Counted from the first letter of the stretch, positions 10,360 through 21,080 are shown. The stretch: 64,000 nt of DNA from Roseibium litorale (GCF_014842915.1 NZ_JACYXI010000001.1:434001-498000), one strand, 5' to 3'. The notes: a model not told the origin generated them from the sequence alone. Program-made: numbers and translations.

Positions 10360-12717
10360 ATGGCACGATTTCTTACCTTCGGACTTCTCCTTCTCTCAGG
10401 ACTTGTCCTCACAGCCGGAGGCGGCTATCTGGCACTTCTTGGCGGCTCTTTTTATTATGTCCTCAGCGGCCTTGCGTTCCTGGCCACGGCCTATCTGGTC
10501 TATCATCGCCGGTCTTCCGCACTCTGGCTCTATGCTGGCATCGTGGCGTTGACATTGGCTTGGGCAATCTGGGAAGTCGGCCTCGACTGGTGGGCTCTTG
10601 CCCCACGTGGCGGCGTCATCATGCTGATCGGCCTCTGGATGCTGACGCCTTGGGTGCGCAACAGCCTCAACAACGCGGCCTCGTCCGATTTGACAGCTCT
10701 CCCGCCAACCCGACCTGCCGCACCGGCCATCGGTCTATCAGCCGTCGTCCTTGCAGCCTTCGCCGTGGCGGGTATCTCTCTCCTGAATGACGCTCACGAT
10801 CTGGAGGGCGAGCTGCCCCAGCAAGCTGCAGTAACCAGCCCAGCACTGGGAAACACGATGCCAGAGGGGGATTGGCACCAGTATGGCCGCAGCAATTATG
10901 GCCAGCGCTATTCTCCCCTTGCGCAAATCACCCCGGAAAATGTCGACAAGCTGGAAGTTGCCTGGACCTATGAGACCGGCGACAAGAAGCTGCCAGGGGA
11001 TACGAAGGAAACCACCTATCAGGTCACCCCGCTTAAGATCGGTAACACGCTCTATCTGTGCACGCCGCACAACTGGGCGCTGGCTGTGGATGCAGTCTCT
11101 GGCGAGCAGAAGTGGAAATACGATCCGGGCATCGGTCCCAACACTAGCCGTCAGCACCAGACCTGCCGGGGGGTGACCTATTGGTCCGATCCGCAGATGG
11201 CTGACGGTGAGCGCTGCAAGGAGCGGATCTATCTGCCCACCTCCGATGCGCGTCTGATCGCCCTGAACCGGGAAGACGGAACCGTCTGCGAGAGCTTTGC
11301 CGACAAGGGTTCGCTCGATCTCAGCCAGCACATGAAATACAATCCAGATGGCTATTACTACTCGACCTCCCCGCCCCTTGCCGTCGATGGCAAGCTGATT
11401 GTGGGCGGCGCCGTGAATGACAATTTCTCGCTCTATGAACAATCGGGTGTCATCCGCGCCTTTGACGCCCGCACCGGCGCACTGGTCTGGAACTGGGATT
11501 CCGGCAATCCGGAGCGGACCGCTCCACTGACCGGGGACGAGACCTACACCACCAACTCACCCAACAGCTGGTCCGTTGCAAGTGCCGACGCGGAGCTCGG
11601 GCTTGTCTATATCCCCATGGGCAACCAGGTCCCCGATCAGCTGGGCATGAACCGCAGCGAAGCGGTAGAAAAATACTCATCTTCGCTCACCGCTCTCGAC
11701 ATCAACACTGGCCAGGTGCGCTGGGTGCGGCAGTTCGTGCATCACGACCTTTGGGACATGGATGTTCCGGCTCAACCAGTTCTCATCGACCTGAAGCAGA
11801 AGGACGGCTCCACCGTTCCCGCTGTGGTACAGCCCACCAAGCAGGGGGACATCTATGTGCTGAACCGGGCGACGGGCGAGCCGGTCATTCCGGTAGAAGA
11901 AGTTAAAGTCGGCAGCATAAAGACCATCGAAGGCGACTATGCCTCCCCGACCCAGCCGCAGTCTGCCCTGTCCTTCAATCCGCCAGCACTGACGGGCAAG
12001 GATATGTGGGGGGTGACCATGTTCGACCAGCTGGCCTGCCGGTTGAAATTCCACTCTCTGAACTATGCAGGCCGCTATACTCCGCCGTCCCTTGAGGGCA
12101 GCATCATCTATCCGGGCAATTTCGGCACTTTCAACTGGGGTTCCGTCGCGGTTGATCCGGAACGGCAGGTTCTGTTCGCCATGCCCGTCTATCTGGCCTT
12201 CACCTCCCAGCTTGTTCCCAAGTCCGAAATCCCCCCGAAGGGTGCGGATGAGAAGGCAAGTGAGCAGGGCCTGAACCGGAATGAGGGCGCGGACTATGGT
12301 GTCTACATGGGCCCGCTCTACAGCCCGTTGTCCCTGCCCTGCCAGCAGCCGCCCTGGGGCTATGTGGCAGGTGTGGATCTGACCACGGGCAAGGTAGCCT
12401 ACAAGCACAAGAACGGCACCGTGCAGGATCTCGCACCGGTTCCCGTTCCCATCAAGATGGGTGTGCCGGGCATCGGCGGTCCGATGATCACAAAGGGCGG
12501 CGTCGTCTTCATGGGGGCAGCGGTCGACAATTACCTGCGGGCCTATGACCTGACCAGCGGCAAGGAGCTCTGGAAGGGCCGTCTGCCCGCAGGCGGACAG
12601 GCAACGCCCATGACCTATGAGGTGAACGGCACCCAGTATGTGCTGATCGTCGCAGGCGGCCATGGCTCCATCGGCACCACGCCGGGCGACTATGTGATCG
12701 CTTACAAACTGCCCTGA
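10360..12717 (+). CDS. gcd: Membrane-bound PQQ-dependent glucose dehydrogenase
   Basis: Oxidises D-glucose to gluconolactone on the periplasmic face and passes electrons to ubiquinone; the cofactor is PQQ. The 785-residue length matches the Gcd family (E. coli about 796). The N-terminal ~140 residues contain five membrane helices. The rest is the beta-propeller quinoprotein domain, entered by GDWHQYGRSNYGQRYSPL and containing repeated W-motif blades such as GEQKWKYDPG, LVWNWDSGNP and GKELWKGRLPAGGQATPM. No PQQ synthesis genes are in the window. A strong terminator follows, so it is likely monocistronic. Confidence 0.93.
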   Translation: MARFLTFGLLLLSGLVLTAGGGYLALLGGSFYYVLSGLAFLATAYLVYHRRSSALWLYAGIVALTLAWAIWEVGLDWWALAPRGGVIMLIGLWMLTPWVRNSLNNAASSDLTALPPTRPAAPAIGLSAVVLAAFAVAGISLLNDAHDLEGELPQQAAVTSPALGNTMPEGDWHQYGRSNYGQRYSPLAQITPENVDKLEVAWTYETGDKKLPGDTKETTYQVTPLKIGNTLYLCTPHNWALAVDAVSGEQKWKYDPGIGPNTSRQHQTCRGVTYWSDPQMADGERCKERIYLPTSDARLIALNREDGTVCESFADKGSLDLSQHMKYNPDGYYYSTSPPLAVDGKLIVGGAVNDNFSLYEQSGVIRAFDARTGALVWNWDSGNPERTAPLTGDETYTTNSPNSWSVASADAELGLVYIPMGNQVPDQLGMNRSEAVEKYSSSLTALDINTGQVRWVRQFVHHDLWDMDVPAQPVLIDLKQKDGSTVPAVVQPTKQGDIYVLNRATGEPVIPVEEVKVGSIKTIEGDYASPTQPQSALSFNPPALTGKDMWGVTMFDQLACRLKFHSLNYAGRYTPPSLEGSIIYPGNFGTFNWGSVAVDPERQVLFAMPVYLAFTSQLVPKSEIPPKGADEKASEQGLNRNEGADYGVYMGPLYSPLSLPCQQPPWGYVAGVDLTTGKVAYKHKNGTVQDLAPVPVPIKMGVPGIGGPMITKGGVVFMGAAVDNYLRAYDLTSGKELWKGRLPAGGQATPMTYEVNGTQYVLIVAGGHGSIGTTPGDYVIAYKLP

Positions 12718-12747
12718 TCAAGCTCAGAAAAACCAGACCTTCCTGTC

Positions 12748-12788
12748 CCGCCGGCGGCTTTGCATGAAAGCCGCCGGCGGATTTTTTT
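12748..12788 (+). terminator. Rho-independent terminator of gcd
   Basis: CCGCCGGCGGCTTT (12748-12761) pairs perfectly with AAAGCCGCCGGCGG (12767-12780) around a 5-nt loop, followed by ATTTTTTT. It lies 30 nt after the gcd stop codon. Confidence 0.92.
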
Positions 12789-12888
12789 AGAGGGCAGATC
12801 TGGATAAACAGCCCTCTTGCCTTCGCACATGCAAAATCGTATACAAACGCACACAATACTTCCCGCACCCAGAACGAGGCCCACTCTC

Positions 12889-14103
12889 ATGGCAAAGATC
12901 AAGGTAGCGAACCCGGTCGTCGAACTCGATGGCGACGAGATGACCCGCATCATTTGGCAGTTCATCAAGGACAAGCTGATCCATCCCTATCTGGACATTG
13001 ACCTCGAATATTACGACCTGTCGATCCAGAAGCGCGACGAAACCAACGACCAGATCACCGTCGACGCAGCAAACGCGATCAAGAAACACGGCGTTGGTGT
13101 CAAATGCGCGACGATCACGCCTGATGAGGCCCGGGTCGAGGAATTCGGCCTGAAGAAGATGTGGCGTTCGCCCAACGGCACGATCCGTAACATCCTCGGC
13201 GGCGTGATCTTCCGCGAGCCGATCATCATGGGCAACGTCCCGCGTCTGGTGCCGGGCTGGACCCAGCCGATCATCGTCGGTCGCCACGCCTTTGGCGATC
13301 AGTACCGCGCCACGGATTTCCGCTTCCCCGGCAAGGGCAAGCTGACGATCAAGTTCACCGGCGAAGACGGTGAGACCATTGAGCATGAGGTTTTTGATGC
13401 TCCGTCGGCCGGTGTCGCCATGGCGATGTACAATCTGGACGACTCGATCCGCGACTTCGCCCGTGCCTCGTTCAACTATGCGCTCCAGCGCGGCGTGCCC
13501 TGCTATCTCTCCACGAAGAACACGATCCTCAAGGCCTATGACGGCCGTTTCAAGGACATCTTCCAGGAGATCTTCGACGCGGAGTTCAAAGCCGCCTTTG
13601 ATGAAAACAAGATCTGGTACGAGCACCGCCTGATCGACGATATGGTGGCAAGCGCCCTCAAGTGGTCCGGCGGCTACGTCTGGGCCTGCAAGAACTACGA
13701 TGGCGATGTCCAGTCCGACATCGTGGCCCAGGGCTTCGGCTCCCTTGGCCTCATGACCTCTGTTCTGATGACACCGGATGGGCAGACCGTGGAAGCGGAA
13801 GCGGCCCATGGCACCGTGACCCGGCATTACCGGATGCATCAGAAGGGCGAGCAGACCTCAACCAATCCGATTGCCTCCATCTTCGCCTGGACCCGCGGCC
13901 TTGCGCACCGGGCAAAGCTGGACGGAAACGCGGAACTCGCCCGCTTTGCCGCAACCCTTGAAAAAGTCTGCATCGACACCGTCGAAAGCGGCCATATGAC
14001 CAAGGATCTGGCACTTCTCGTCGGCCCGGATCAGGCCTGGCTCACCACCACTGGCTTCCTCGACAAGATTGACCAGAACCTGGCCAAGGCAATGGCAGCC
14101 TGA
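12889..14103 (+). CDS. icd: NADP-dependent isocitrate dehydrogenase, dimeric (eukaryote-like) type
   Basis: Converts isocitrate to 2-oxoglutarate in the TCA cycle. The protein is 404 residues, starts [20 protein letters not shown], and carries the substrate loop of type II NADP-IDHs ([20 protein letters not shown]), the [10 protein letters not shown] metal-site helix and [11 protein letters not shown] near the coenzyme site. The ATG at 12889 is the family start, although an open frame extends to 12817. It has its own terminator. Together with the monomeric enzyme at 3240 it makes two unrelated IDH classes in one window. In many alphaproteobacteria this icd lies in a recA-alaS-icd neighbourhood, as it does here with insertions. 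Confidence 0.96.
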   Translation: MAKIKVANPVVELDGDEMTRIIWQFIKDKLIHPYLDIDLEYYDLSIQKRDETNDQITVDAANAIKKHGVGVKCATITPDEARVEEFGLKKMWRSPNGTIRNILGGVIFREPIIMGNVPRLVPGWTQPIIVGRHAFGDQYRATDFRFPGKGKLTIKFTGEDGETIEHEVFDAPSAGVAMAMYNLDDSIRDFARASFNYALQRGVPCYLSTKNTILKAYDGRFKDIFQEIFDAEFKAAFDENKIWYEHRLIDDMVASALKWSGGYVWACKNYDGDVQSDIVAQGFGSLGLMTSVLMTPDGQTVEAEAAHGTVTRHYRMHQKGEQTSTNPIASIFAWTRGLAHRAKLDGNAELARFAATLEKVCIDTVESGHMTKDLALLVGPDQAWLTTTGFLDKIDQNLAKAMAA

Positions 14104-14133
14104 AACAGGCCCGCATGAGCTTCTTCATGAATC

Positions 14134-14170
14134 AAGGCGCGAAAGTCATCCAGCTTTCGCGCCTTTCTCT
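14134..14170 (+). terminator. Rho-independent terminator of icd
   Basis: AAGGCGCGAAAG (14134-14145) pairs exactly with CTTTCGCGCCTT (14153-14164) around a 7-nt loop, followed by a T-rich TCTCTTTT stretch, 30 nt after the stop codon. Confidence 0.88.
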
Positions 14171-14374
14171 TTTGAAAAGACGAAATCGCCAGAAAGCAAG
14201 AATGAGAAACAAAGAAATATAAACCTTAGAAATAAGCAGAAATGACAAGTTCCACGTAAAAACAAAACTCAAAATATGGCAATTTCATTTCCAAGGACCG
14301 AAACATTTTCTCCAAGAAATGACCAAATTTCAGACTGATGAAAAGATAAATCAGTCTGTGTGTCGAAGGTCACG
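14171..14374 (+). promoter_or_regulatory. AT-rich leader with perfect inverted repeat before the sulfotransferase
   Basis: About 200 nt of strongly A-rich sequence, unlike the surrounding GC-rich DNA, with no gene visible. It ends in a perfect 9-bp inverted repeat, CAGACTGAT (14331-14339) and ATCAGTCTG (14350-14358), placed 16 nt before the start codon. This could be an operator or an mRNA hairpin. The AT-rich tract could be a promoter or a site for a nucleoid protein. Confidence 0.45.
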
Positions 14375-15160
14375 ATGGTCTCTCTCTATACAAACTTCCG
14401 GAACCAGCGCCGTACCCAGCGCCATGGTCGCAAGATCAGCGAACATCTGAAATCCTTCGAAGACAAAGGCTATGACAGCCCCATCATCGTTGCCGGATAT
14501 CCGAAGTCGGGCAACACGTGGCTGGCCAGGGTGGTGGCAGAAGCGATCGGCTGTCCGGTGCTGGGCTTTGCAGGCCTGCGAGAGCATGACGAAATTGCCA
14601 TGGAAGGTCTTGAGCGCACGTCGCGCTCCTACGTTCTGAAGTCGCACCACACCCGCGACATGCTGGACCTGGTCTGCCACCCCAATCTCAAGATCCTCAC
14701 AATCGTTCGCGATCCTCGCGATGTGGCAGTCTCCGGCAAGCACTATCTGTTCAAAGGGCAGAATGACGCCGAAGGGAAGATGGTCGGAATCATGACCCAT
14801 TGTGCAGGCGGTGCCGGATGGGACCGGCGCAGCTGGTCGGAATATGTCGACCAGTTCCTCGACCCCTGCATGCCCATGGCCCGCTATGAGGACATGCTCG
14901 AGGCACCGGGCGAGTCGCTGCAGCAGCTCTTCCGCGAGGCACAGATCCCGGTTGACAGGGCCCGGATAGCCGCAGCTATCGAGAACCAGAGCTTCGAGAA
15001 GGCACGCCAGCGCTTTGAGAACGAAAACGATCCGGCCAAGCTGCAGCATATGCGCCAGGGGCGCGCTGGTGCCTATAAGAAGGAACTATCCGACGAAAAC
15101 CGCCTGCGCCTGACCCGCTCGCTGGCGCCGACCATGGTGGACCTGAACTACCTGTCCTGA
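14375..15160 (+). CDS. Sulfotransferase domain protein
   Basis: A 261-residue PAPS-dependent sulfotransferase of the PF00685 type. The 5'-phosphosulfate-binding loop is seen as YPKSGNTWLARVV (about residues 46-58) and the 3'-phosphate-binding segment as IVRDPRDVAVSGKHYLF. KSHH and the late GRAGAYKKEL segment also fit the family. I prefer ATG 14375, with GAAGG 6-7 nt upstream, over an in-frame GTG at 14360. The acceptor could be a polysaccharide, lipid or small molecule; no neighbouring biosynthetic genes point to one. It has its own AT-rich leader. Confidence 0.85.
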   Translation: MVSLYTNFRNQRRTQRHGRKISEHLKSFEDKGYDSPIIVAGYPKSGNTWLARVVAEAIGCPVLGFAGLREHDEIAMEGLERTSRSYVLKSHHTRDMLDLVCHPNLKILTIVRDPRDVAVSGKHYLFKGQNDAEGKMVGIMTHCAGGAGWDRRSWSEYVDQFLDPCMPMARYEDMLEAPGESLQQLFREAQIPVDRARIAAAIENQSFEKARQRFENENDPAKLQHMRQGRAGAYKKELSDENRLRLTRSLAPTMVDLNYLS

Positions 15161-15339
15161 GATTGCTGCTTGCGCTTGCTCCGTGTGGCGAGAATTCTAT
15201 CGCCCAATCGGGTCTGCTTCCGTTACTCTCGTCAAAGCCAGTGTTCTGAAGCCCTCACCGGCTTGCAGGAAACTGTGCCTGAACAACTGGTTTGCGGATC
15301 CATTTTCTGGGTCCGCTTGAGAGATTGACTGGAACAAAA

Positions 15340-15828
15340 GTGGCTTTTTTATCTCTTTCCACCCTCCCGGTCCGCTCAGGACTGGCCGGACTGAAGCGCC
15401 TCCAGCGCATTGCACAGGCAGCTCTTGTCGCTTTGTCTTGCGCTTTCCTGCCGCCAGCCCTCGCACAGGCACCCCATGAACCCGCCCGCGGAACAGCGGA
15501 GCGGAAACTGATCCTCGACGCTGTTCGCCCCCTGGCAGAGGCGCGTCTGGGCACCCCAGTGGAATTCGTCGTCAGCTGGATGCGTTCTGCGGACAATTGG
15601 GCCTTCGTCAGTCTTGCCCCTCAGCGTCCGGGCGGCGCGGCCATTGACCTGAGGCAAACTGTCTTCGCCAGTGAGGCAGAATATATGGACGGCGCGCAGA
15701 CCTACGCCCTGCTGCGCTATCAGTTTGACCGCTGGAACATCATCGACTTCGCAGTCGGCCCCACCGATGTGTTCTGGCAAGGCGATCCGCTTTACAGGCA
15801 AGTGCCTGCGGGTCTTACCCCCTACTGA
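15340..15828 (+). CDS. Hypothetical secreted protein, 162 aa
   Basis: The N-terminus has a likely signal peptide (a hydrophobic AQAALVALSCAFLPPALAQA region with an A-Q-A type cleavage site). The rest is a small soluble domain containing LGTPVEFVVSWMRSADNWAFVSLAPQRPGG and WNIIDFAVGPTDVFW. This resembles periplasmic proteins of unknown function, and I cannot name a domain. The GTG at 15340 gives a signal peptide of reasonable length with GGAA 6 nt upstream; a TTG at 15292 is possible. It is convergent with the channel gene. Confidence 0.65.
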   Translation: MAFLSLSTLPVRSGLAGLKRLQRIAQAALVALSCAFLPPALAQAPHEPARGTAERKLILDAVRPLAEARLGTPVEFVVSWMRSADNWAFVSLAPQRPGGAAIDLRQTVFASEAEYMDGAQTYALLRYQFDRWNIIDFAVGPTDVFWQGDPLYRQVPAGLTPY

Positions 15829-15858
15829 TCGCGGAGGAAAAGCGTCCGGAAGCATGTG

Positions 15859-17121
15859 TTATTCAGGGGCTTTCTCGCCCTTCTTCTGATCCTCGAAAAG
15901 CTCTGGCTGCTCATCGCTCAGGTCCTCACGGCTTTCTGCCTGAGCCAGCTCTTCTTCCACCAGATCGCCCCGCTGTTTCGCCAAGGCCGCCATCCGCTCT
16001 TCGACCTCCGCCAGGATGCGGGACGCCAGCTCGGTCTTTGCCGACATCAGCGCATTCAAGGCATCAGCATCCAGCACCAGCAGCTCGCAATCATGGAAAG
16101 CCCGGATCGTCGCGGTTCTGGGCCGCTGATGCAAAAGCGCCATTTCGCCGAAGAACTTGCCTTCACCCAGATAGATTTTTTCATGCGGCAGCTCGATTTC
16201 GACCTCGCCGTCAGAGATAAAATACATCCGGTTGGCGACGTCCCCCTTGGCCGAGATCACTGTTCCTGCCCGCACGCGCTGGGCTCTCAACAGCTTGGCA
16301 ATCTCGGCGATTTCCGCTGCCTTGAGGTCTTCGAACAACGGCACCCGCGCCACCATGGACCAGGTCACAACGAAGTCCCGGCTGTGGATCTCGCGGGCAA
16401 ATGCTGAGGCGACAATGCCGACCGGCAGAGCGATAAGACCGTAACCCAGAAGCATGACAATGCCGCCGATAAATTTGCCCGTAGCAGAAACCGGCACGAC
16501 ATCGCCGTAACCGACTGTGGTCACGGTCGCGACCGCCCACCAGATGGCTGCGGGGATGCTGGCCAGCTTCTCGGGCTGGTCGTCATGCTCAACGAGGTAA
16601 AGCAATGTCGCCGCCATAAGCACGACGCCGCAGATGATGACCGTCGACCCCATCAAGGCATGGCGCTCGGAGGCAATGGCAGACAGAAGTGAGCGAAGGG
16701 CCGGTGAATAGCGGGCCAGCTTGAGGAAACGCAGCAACCTGAAGATCACCACTACCGTTACGGCAGAGTTGGGCAGCACAAGCACCAGGATCAGTGGCAG
16801 TGCCCCAATCAGGTCGACAATCGAATCTGGCTGCAGGGCATATCTCAAACGTGCGCCCAAGGGGCCATAGCGGCGCAGTGGAGGATGCAGGTCGGCGATA
16901 TAGAGACGCAGCAGATACTCCCCTAGGAAAATGGTGCCAGACATCAGCTGAAACAGCATGAACAAATCCATGGGATGCCGTTCAAACTGGGGAAGCGTTT
17001 CCACCACTGCGCTCACGACATTCACCAGGATCAGCAGCAGCAGCGACCGCCTGATCACCTTCGCTCCAACGCGCCGGTTGCCGGTGTCCTCCAGGAGATC
17101 ATAGAGCGTACGTTTCAGCAT
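15859..17121 (-). CDS. Cyclic-nucleotide-gated potassium channel (MlotiK1-like)
   Basis: A 420-residue six-helix voltage-gated-type channel with a cytoplasmic cyclic-nucleotide-binding domain. The selectivity filter TVGYGD is at about residues 202-207. The S4-like helix FRLLRFLKLARYSPALRSL is only weakly charged. The CNBD follows at about 265-390 with the phosphate-binding cassette KFFGEMALLHQRPRTATIRA. The architecture matches MlotiK1 of Mesorhizobium, which is opened by cAMP. An extra acidic, helical C-terminal extension of about 40 residues (LAQAESREDLSDEQPELFED) follows. The start at 17121 has AAGGAAGG 3-4 nt upstream. Gene-context clues to its role are lacking. Confidence 0.9.
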   Translation of the reverse strand: MLKRTLYDLLEDTGNRRVGAKVIRRSLLLLILVNVVSAVVETLPQFERHPMDLFMLFQLMSGTIFLGEYLLRLYIADLHPPLRRYGPLGARLRYALQPDSIVDLIGALPLILVLVLPNSAVTVVVIFRLLRFLKLARYSPALRSLLSAIASERHALMGSTVIICGVVLMAATLLYLVEHDDQPEKLASIPAAIWWAVATVTTVGYGDVVPVSATGKFIGGIVMLLGYGLIALPVGIVASAFAREIHSRDFVVTWSMVARVPLFEDLKAAEIAEIAKLLRAQRVRAGTVISAKGDVANRMYFISDGEVEIELPHEKIYLGEGKFFGEMALLHQRPRTATIRAFHDCELLVLDADALNALMSAKTELASRILAEVEERMAALAKQRGDLVEEELAQAESREDLSDEQPELFEDQKKGEKAPE

Positions 17122-17241
17122 TGGCCTTCCTTGACGGCTGGGTGAGGTCTGATCCGATCTATAGTCTGCTTCGCACCGCAAGACGACGACACGGATCAAC
17201 CGCGGTCACCTGAAAGCTGCGCTTCAAAGCAAAAGCATAAA

Positions 17242-17272
17242 GAAAAAGGGCGGTGCATGCTCGCCCGCCCTT
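17242..17272 (-). terminator. Rho-independent terminator of alaS
   Basis: On the minus strand AAGGGCGG and CCGCCCTT form an 8-bp stem over a 11-nt loop, followed by TTTTTC. It lies about 26 nt after the alaS stop codon. Confidence 0.8.
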
Positions 17273-17297
17273 CCCGTTCATTCTCTGACGCTGTCTG

Positions 17298-19958
17298 TTA
17301 CAGACCAGCCAGATAAGCTTCAATCGCTGCAACCGCGTCATCGGCCTTGGAGCCATCCGGACCACCGGCCTGCGCCATGTCCGGCCGGCCGCCACCGCCC
17401 CGGCCACCAAGGGCTTCAGAACCGATCTTCACCAGATCGACCGCCGTCACCTTGCTGGTCAGGTCCTTGGCAACAGCCGTCACGATGGCAGCCTTGCCGT
17501 CTTCGGCAACGCTGATCAGAACCACAACGCCGGAGCCGAGCTGGACCATGGCTTCATCCGCCATGCCCTTCAGATCCTTGGGGTTGATGCCGTCGACGAC
17601 GCGGGCCATCAGCTTGAAGGCACCGGCTTCGCGGACGGGAGCTGCCCCGCCTTCACCACCGCCACCCATGGCAAGCTTCTTCTTGGCATCGGCCAGATCG
17701 CGCTCCAGCTTCTTGCGGTCTTCGACCAGTTGGGCAACGCGGGCCGGAACATCAGCCGCGCCGACCTTCAGCAGCGCTGCCAATTCTCGCATGCGCTTGT
17801 CCTGGGTGTCGAGATAGGTGCGGGCCGCCGTACCGGTCAGGGCCTCCAGACGGCGCACGCCGGCCGCAACCGCGCCTTCGCCGATCAGGGTCACCAGACC
17901 GATGTCGCCAGTGCGCTGCACATGGGTGCCGCCGCACAATTCGACAGAATAGGACTTGCCCGCCTTCGGGCCATGGATCGCCTTGCCCATGGTAACGACG
18001 CGGACTTCGTCGCCATACTTCTCGCCGAAGAGCGCCATTGCGCCGCTCTCGATCGCCTCGTCCACGGCCATCAGGCGCGTGTCGACGGGGGCGTTTTGCA
18101 GGATGATCTCGTTCGCATAGGCCTCGACCACCTTCAGCTCTTCATCACTCATCGGCTTGGGATGAGAGAAGTCGAAGCGCAGGCGTTCGGAGGTGACCAG
18201 CGAGCCCTTCTGCGCCACATGGGTGCCGAGCACTTCGCGCAGGGCCTCATGCAGCAGGTGGGTTGCCGAATGGTTCGAGCGGATCGCGCCGCGGCGCTCG
18301 TGGTCCACAGTCAGCTGCACCGGAAGATCCACCTTCAGCGTACCCTCGTCCACGGTAACGGCATGGATAAAGAGACCGTCGGCCTTCTTCTGCACATCCG
18401 TCACAGTTGCCGAAACGCCATTGCCCTTCAGGACACCGCTGTCGCCAATCTGACCACCGGATTCGCCGTAGAAAGGTGTCTGGTTCAGGATCACGTAGCC
18501 AGACTGGCCAGCTGCGATGGACGCAACCTCGGCGCCGTCTGCGACGAGACCGGTGATGACGCCTTCGGCAACTTCCGTGTCATAGCCAAGGAACTCGGTC
18601 GCCCCCAGCCGTTCCTTCAGAGCGAACCAGACCGTTTCGGTCGCCGCTTCGCCGGAGCCGCTCCAGGCGGCACGGGCTTCGGCCTTCTGGCGCTGCATGG
18701 CCGCATCAAACCCGGCCGTGTCAACGCTGACGCCACGGGCACGCAGGGCGTCCTGGGTCAGGTCAAGCGGGAAGCCATAGGTGTCGTAGAGCTTGAAGGC
18801 GGTTTCGCCATCCAGCTCACCACCCTCGCCCAGACCTTCCGTCGCCGTGTCGAGAAGACCGAGGCCCCGTTCCAGCGTCTTGCGGAAACGGGTTTCTTCC
18901 AGCTTCAGGGTTTCGGTGATCAGGGCTTCGGCGCGGATCAGCTCAGGATAGGCCTGACCCATCTCACGCAGCAGCGCCGGCACCAGCTTGAACATCAGCG
19001 GATCGCGGGCGCCCAGCAGATGCGCATGGCGCATACCGCGGCGCATGATGCGGCGCAGAACATAGCCACGGCCTTCGTTGGAGGGCAGAACACCGTCAGC
19101 AATCAGGAAGCTGGTGGAACGCAGGTGATCGGCGATGACCCGGTGACTGGCCTGAGCCGCCCCTTCCGCCTTCACACCCGTAGCGTTTTCGGAGGCCGCA
19201 ATCAGCGCCTTGAAGAGGTCGATGTCGTAGTTGTCGTGAACGCCCTGGAGAACAGCAGCCACACGCTCCAGACCCATGCCCGTGTCGATCGACGGTCGCG
19301 GCAGGTCGAGACGGGCTTCCGGCGTCTGCTCATACTGCATGAAGACGAGGTTCCAGATCTCGATGAACCGGTCACCGTCTTCCTCGGCAGAGCCCGGAGG
19401 GCCACCCCAGATCTTGTCGCCGTGATCGAAGAAGATCTCCGAGCAAGGGCCGCAAGGACCCGTGTCCCCCATGGTCCAGAAGTTGTCGGAGGTCGGAATG
19501 CGGATGATCTTGTCATCGCCGAGGCCAGCAATCTTCTTCCAGAGGCTAGCTGCGTCTTCATCCTCGGAATAGACAGTCACCAGCAGCTTGTCTTTCGGCA
19601 GGCAGTATTCCTTGGTGATCAGGTTCCAGGCGAGTTCGATGGCCCGGTCCTTGAAATAATCGCCGAAGGAGAAGTTCCCGAGCATCTCGAAGAACGTGTG
19701 ATGACGCGCGGTGTAGCCGACGTTGTCCAGATCGTTGTGCTTGCCGCCGGCGCGGACGACCTTCTGAGCCGTCGCGGCGCGCTGATAGTCGCGCTTTTCC
19801 AGACCGGTGAAGACGTTCTTGAACTGGTTCATCCCGGCATTGGTGAACATCAGCGTCGGGTCATTGCGGGGCACCAGCGGGCCGGACTCGACCACCTGAT
19901 GGTCGTTCTTGGCAAAATAGTCCAGAAACGCACTTCTGATTTCGTTCACGCCACTCAT
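17298..19958 (-). CDS. alaS: Alanyl-tRNA synthetase
   Basis: Charges tRNA-Ala with alanine and edits mischarged Ser/Gly. At 886 residues it has normal length. The class II core opens with [20 protein letters not shown] and motif [18 protein letters not shown]. The editing domain shows the metal-binding HSATHLLH and the CGGTH motif ([16 protein letters not shown]). The C-terminal C-Ala domain ends in a [16 protein letters not shown] segment, as expected. Upstream lie the cyo operon and then recA. In many alphaproteobacteria recA and alaS are adjacent, so the cyo operon appears inserted between them. Confidence 0.98.
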   Translation of the reverse strand: MSGVNEIRSAFLDYFAKNDHQVVESGPLVPRNDPTLMFTNAGMNQFKNVFTGLEKRDYQRAATAQKVVRAGGKHNDLDNVGYTARHHTFFEMLGNFSFGDYFKDRAIELAWNLITKEYCLPKDKLLVTVYSEDEDAASLWKKIAGLGDDKIIRIPTSDNFWTMGDTGPCGPCSEIFFDHGDKIWGGPPGSAEEDGDRFIEIWNLVFMQYEQTPEARLDLPRPSIDTGMGLERVAAVLQGVHDNYDIDLFKALIAASENATGVKAEGAAQASHRVIADHLRSTSFLIADGVLPSNEGRGYVLRRIMRRGMRHAHLLGARDPLMFKLVPALLREMGQAYPELIRAEALITETLKLEETRFRKTLERGLGLLDTATEGLGEGGELDGETAFKLYDTYGFPLDLTQDALRARGVSVDTAGFDAAMQRQKAEARAAWSGSGEAATETVWFALKERLGATEFLGYDTEVAEGVITGLVADGAEVASIAAGQSGYVILNQTPFYGESGGQIGDSGVLKGNGVSATVTDVQKKADGLFIHAVTVDEGTLKVDLPVQLTVDHERRGAIRSNHSATHLLHEALREVLGTHVAQKGSLVTSERLRFDFSHPKPMSDEELKVVEAYANEIILQNAPVDTRLMAVDEAIESGAMALFGEKYGDEVRVVTMGKAIHGPKAGKSYSVELCGGTHVQRTGDIGLVTLIGEGAVAAGVRRLEALTGTAARTYLDTQDKRMRELAALLKVGAADVPARVAQLVEDRKKLERDLADAKKKLAMGGGGEGGAAPVREAGAFKLMARVVDGINPKDLKGMADEAMVQLGSGVVVLISVAEDGKAAIVTAVAKDLTSKVTAVDLVKIGSEALGGRGGGGRPDMAQAGGPDGSKADDAVAAIEAYLAGL

Positions 19959-20158
19959 CTAGGTCTCGCTCTCGGTCCTTCGGCAGAGCGGTCAACAGCG
20001 GGCGCGCAAGGCGCGCTCGTCCGGCTGTTTCCCGCGCAAGCAATTCAGAGCCTTTTATCTTTCGCTTCCAGCACTGTCCAGAAGCTTGCCCGCAAGTTCC
20101 CGTGCGCGAAGCGGGGCGAGCGCGCCCTTACCCGCGTTTCACTCTGGAAGCTGGAACA

Positions 20159-20464
20159 CTACATCATCCGGTGATGGAGGTCGGACATGATCCAAAGGCT
20201 GCCACCGACCATCAGAAAGATAAGGATGGCCGCGAAAATCAGGAAGAACATGTTGGCCGTAGGCGTGGATTTGAAGTCGATGTGAAGGAAGTAATAAAGA
20301 TGTACGATCACCTGAATGACAGCACAGACCGCAATGAGGGCCAGGGCGGCTCCTGATGACAACAGCTGAAGCGCGACAGCGGCAAAGGGAATCGCCGTCA
20401 GAAGCACAGCGAGCACAAAGCCAGTGAGATAGCGTTGAAGACCGGGAAGAGAGACTTTTTCCAT
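20159..20464 (-). CDS. cyoD: Cytochrome bo3 quinol oxidase subunit IV
   Basis: A 101-residue membrane protein with three hydrophobic helices and the CyoD signature VIQVIVHLYYFLHID. The translated frame is open further upstream, but the ATG at 20464 starts 10 nt after the cyoC stop and is the natural start. It is the last gene of the cyoABCD operon; no cyoE (haem O synthase) follows here. It assists assembly of the oxidase. Confidence 0.93.
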   Translation of the reverse strand: MEKVSLPGLQRYLTGFVLAVLLTAIPFAAVALQLLSSGAALALIAVCAVIQVIVHLYYFLHIDFKSTPTANMFFLIFAAILIFLMVGGSLWIMSDLHHRMM

Positions 20465-20474
20465 CAGGCGGTCC

Positions 20475-21080
20475 TCACAAGACAGCAGGCAGGTAAACGA
20501 CCGAGAAAATCCCGATCCAGACGATGTCGAGGAAATGCCAGAACATGCCAAGACGGTTGAGGCGTGAGCGGACAGGAGCCGTCCCACCCTTGACGAGGAT
20601 CTGCCCCATCATGACCAGAATGCCCAGACACCCCACGGCAACATGCAGGCCATGCGTTCCGATCAAGGTGAAAAAGGCCGTCAGAAAGCCGCTTGTCTGC
20701 GGTCCCGCCCCCTCCGCAATCATGCCGGAGAACTCGCTCAGCTCCATCACCAGGAACCAGAGCCCGAGAAGGAGCGTGATGCCAAGCCACAGAACCGCTG
20801 GTCGGGCTCTGTCCACCTTCAGGAAAAGCGAGGCGACGCCGAAAGTGATGCTGGAGACCAGAAGCAGCGCGGTCTCGCCAGCCACATGCGCGAGGTCGAA
20901 GACATCCCGGCCGGAAGGGCCCGCTGCCGTGTTTCCGGACAGCACCGCGTAGGTGGCAAAGAGCAATGCGAAAATAATCGCATCAGTCATCAGGTAGAGC
21001 CAGAAACCGAAGTCCCGGCTTTCCAGCGCATGGGTCTCTTCATGGGCAAGAGCGGCGCTGGCGCTCGCAGAATGGCTCAT
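20475..21080 (-). CDS. cyoC: Cytochrome bo3 quinol oxidase subunit III
   Basis: A 201-residue protein with five hydrophobic helices and the subunit III motifs [20 protein letters not shown] near the N-terminus and [10 protein letters not shown] in the fourth helix. Its start overlaps the cyoB stop by 4 nt, showing translational coupling. It is part of the ubiquinol oxidase complex in the inner membrane. Confidence 0.95.
   Translation of the reverse strand: MSHSASASAALAHEETHALESRDFGFWLYLMTDAIIFALLFATYAVLSGNTAAGPSGRDVFDLAHVAGETALLLVSSITFGVASLFLKVDRARPAVLWLGITLLLGLWFLVMELSEFSGMIAEGAGPQTSGFLTAFFTLIGTHGLHVAVGCLGILVMMGQILVKGGTAPVRSRLNRLGMFWHFLDIVWIGIFSVVYLPAVL

Noticed and set aside
17730..20174. 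An 814-codon open frame opposite alaS
   Set aside because: The alaS frame explains the sequence fully; the opposite frame is Arg/His/Gln-rich with no recognisable domain.
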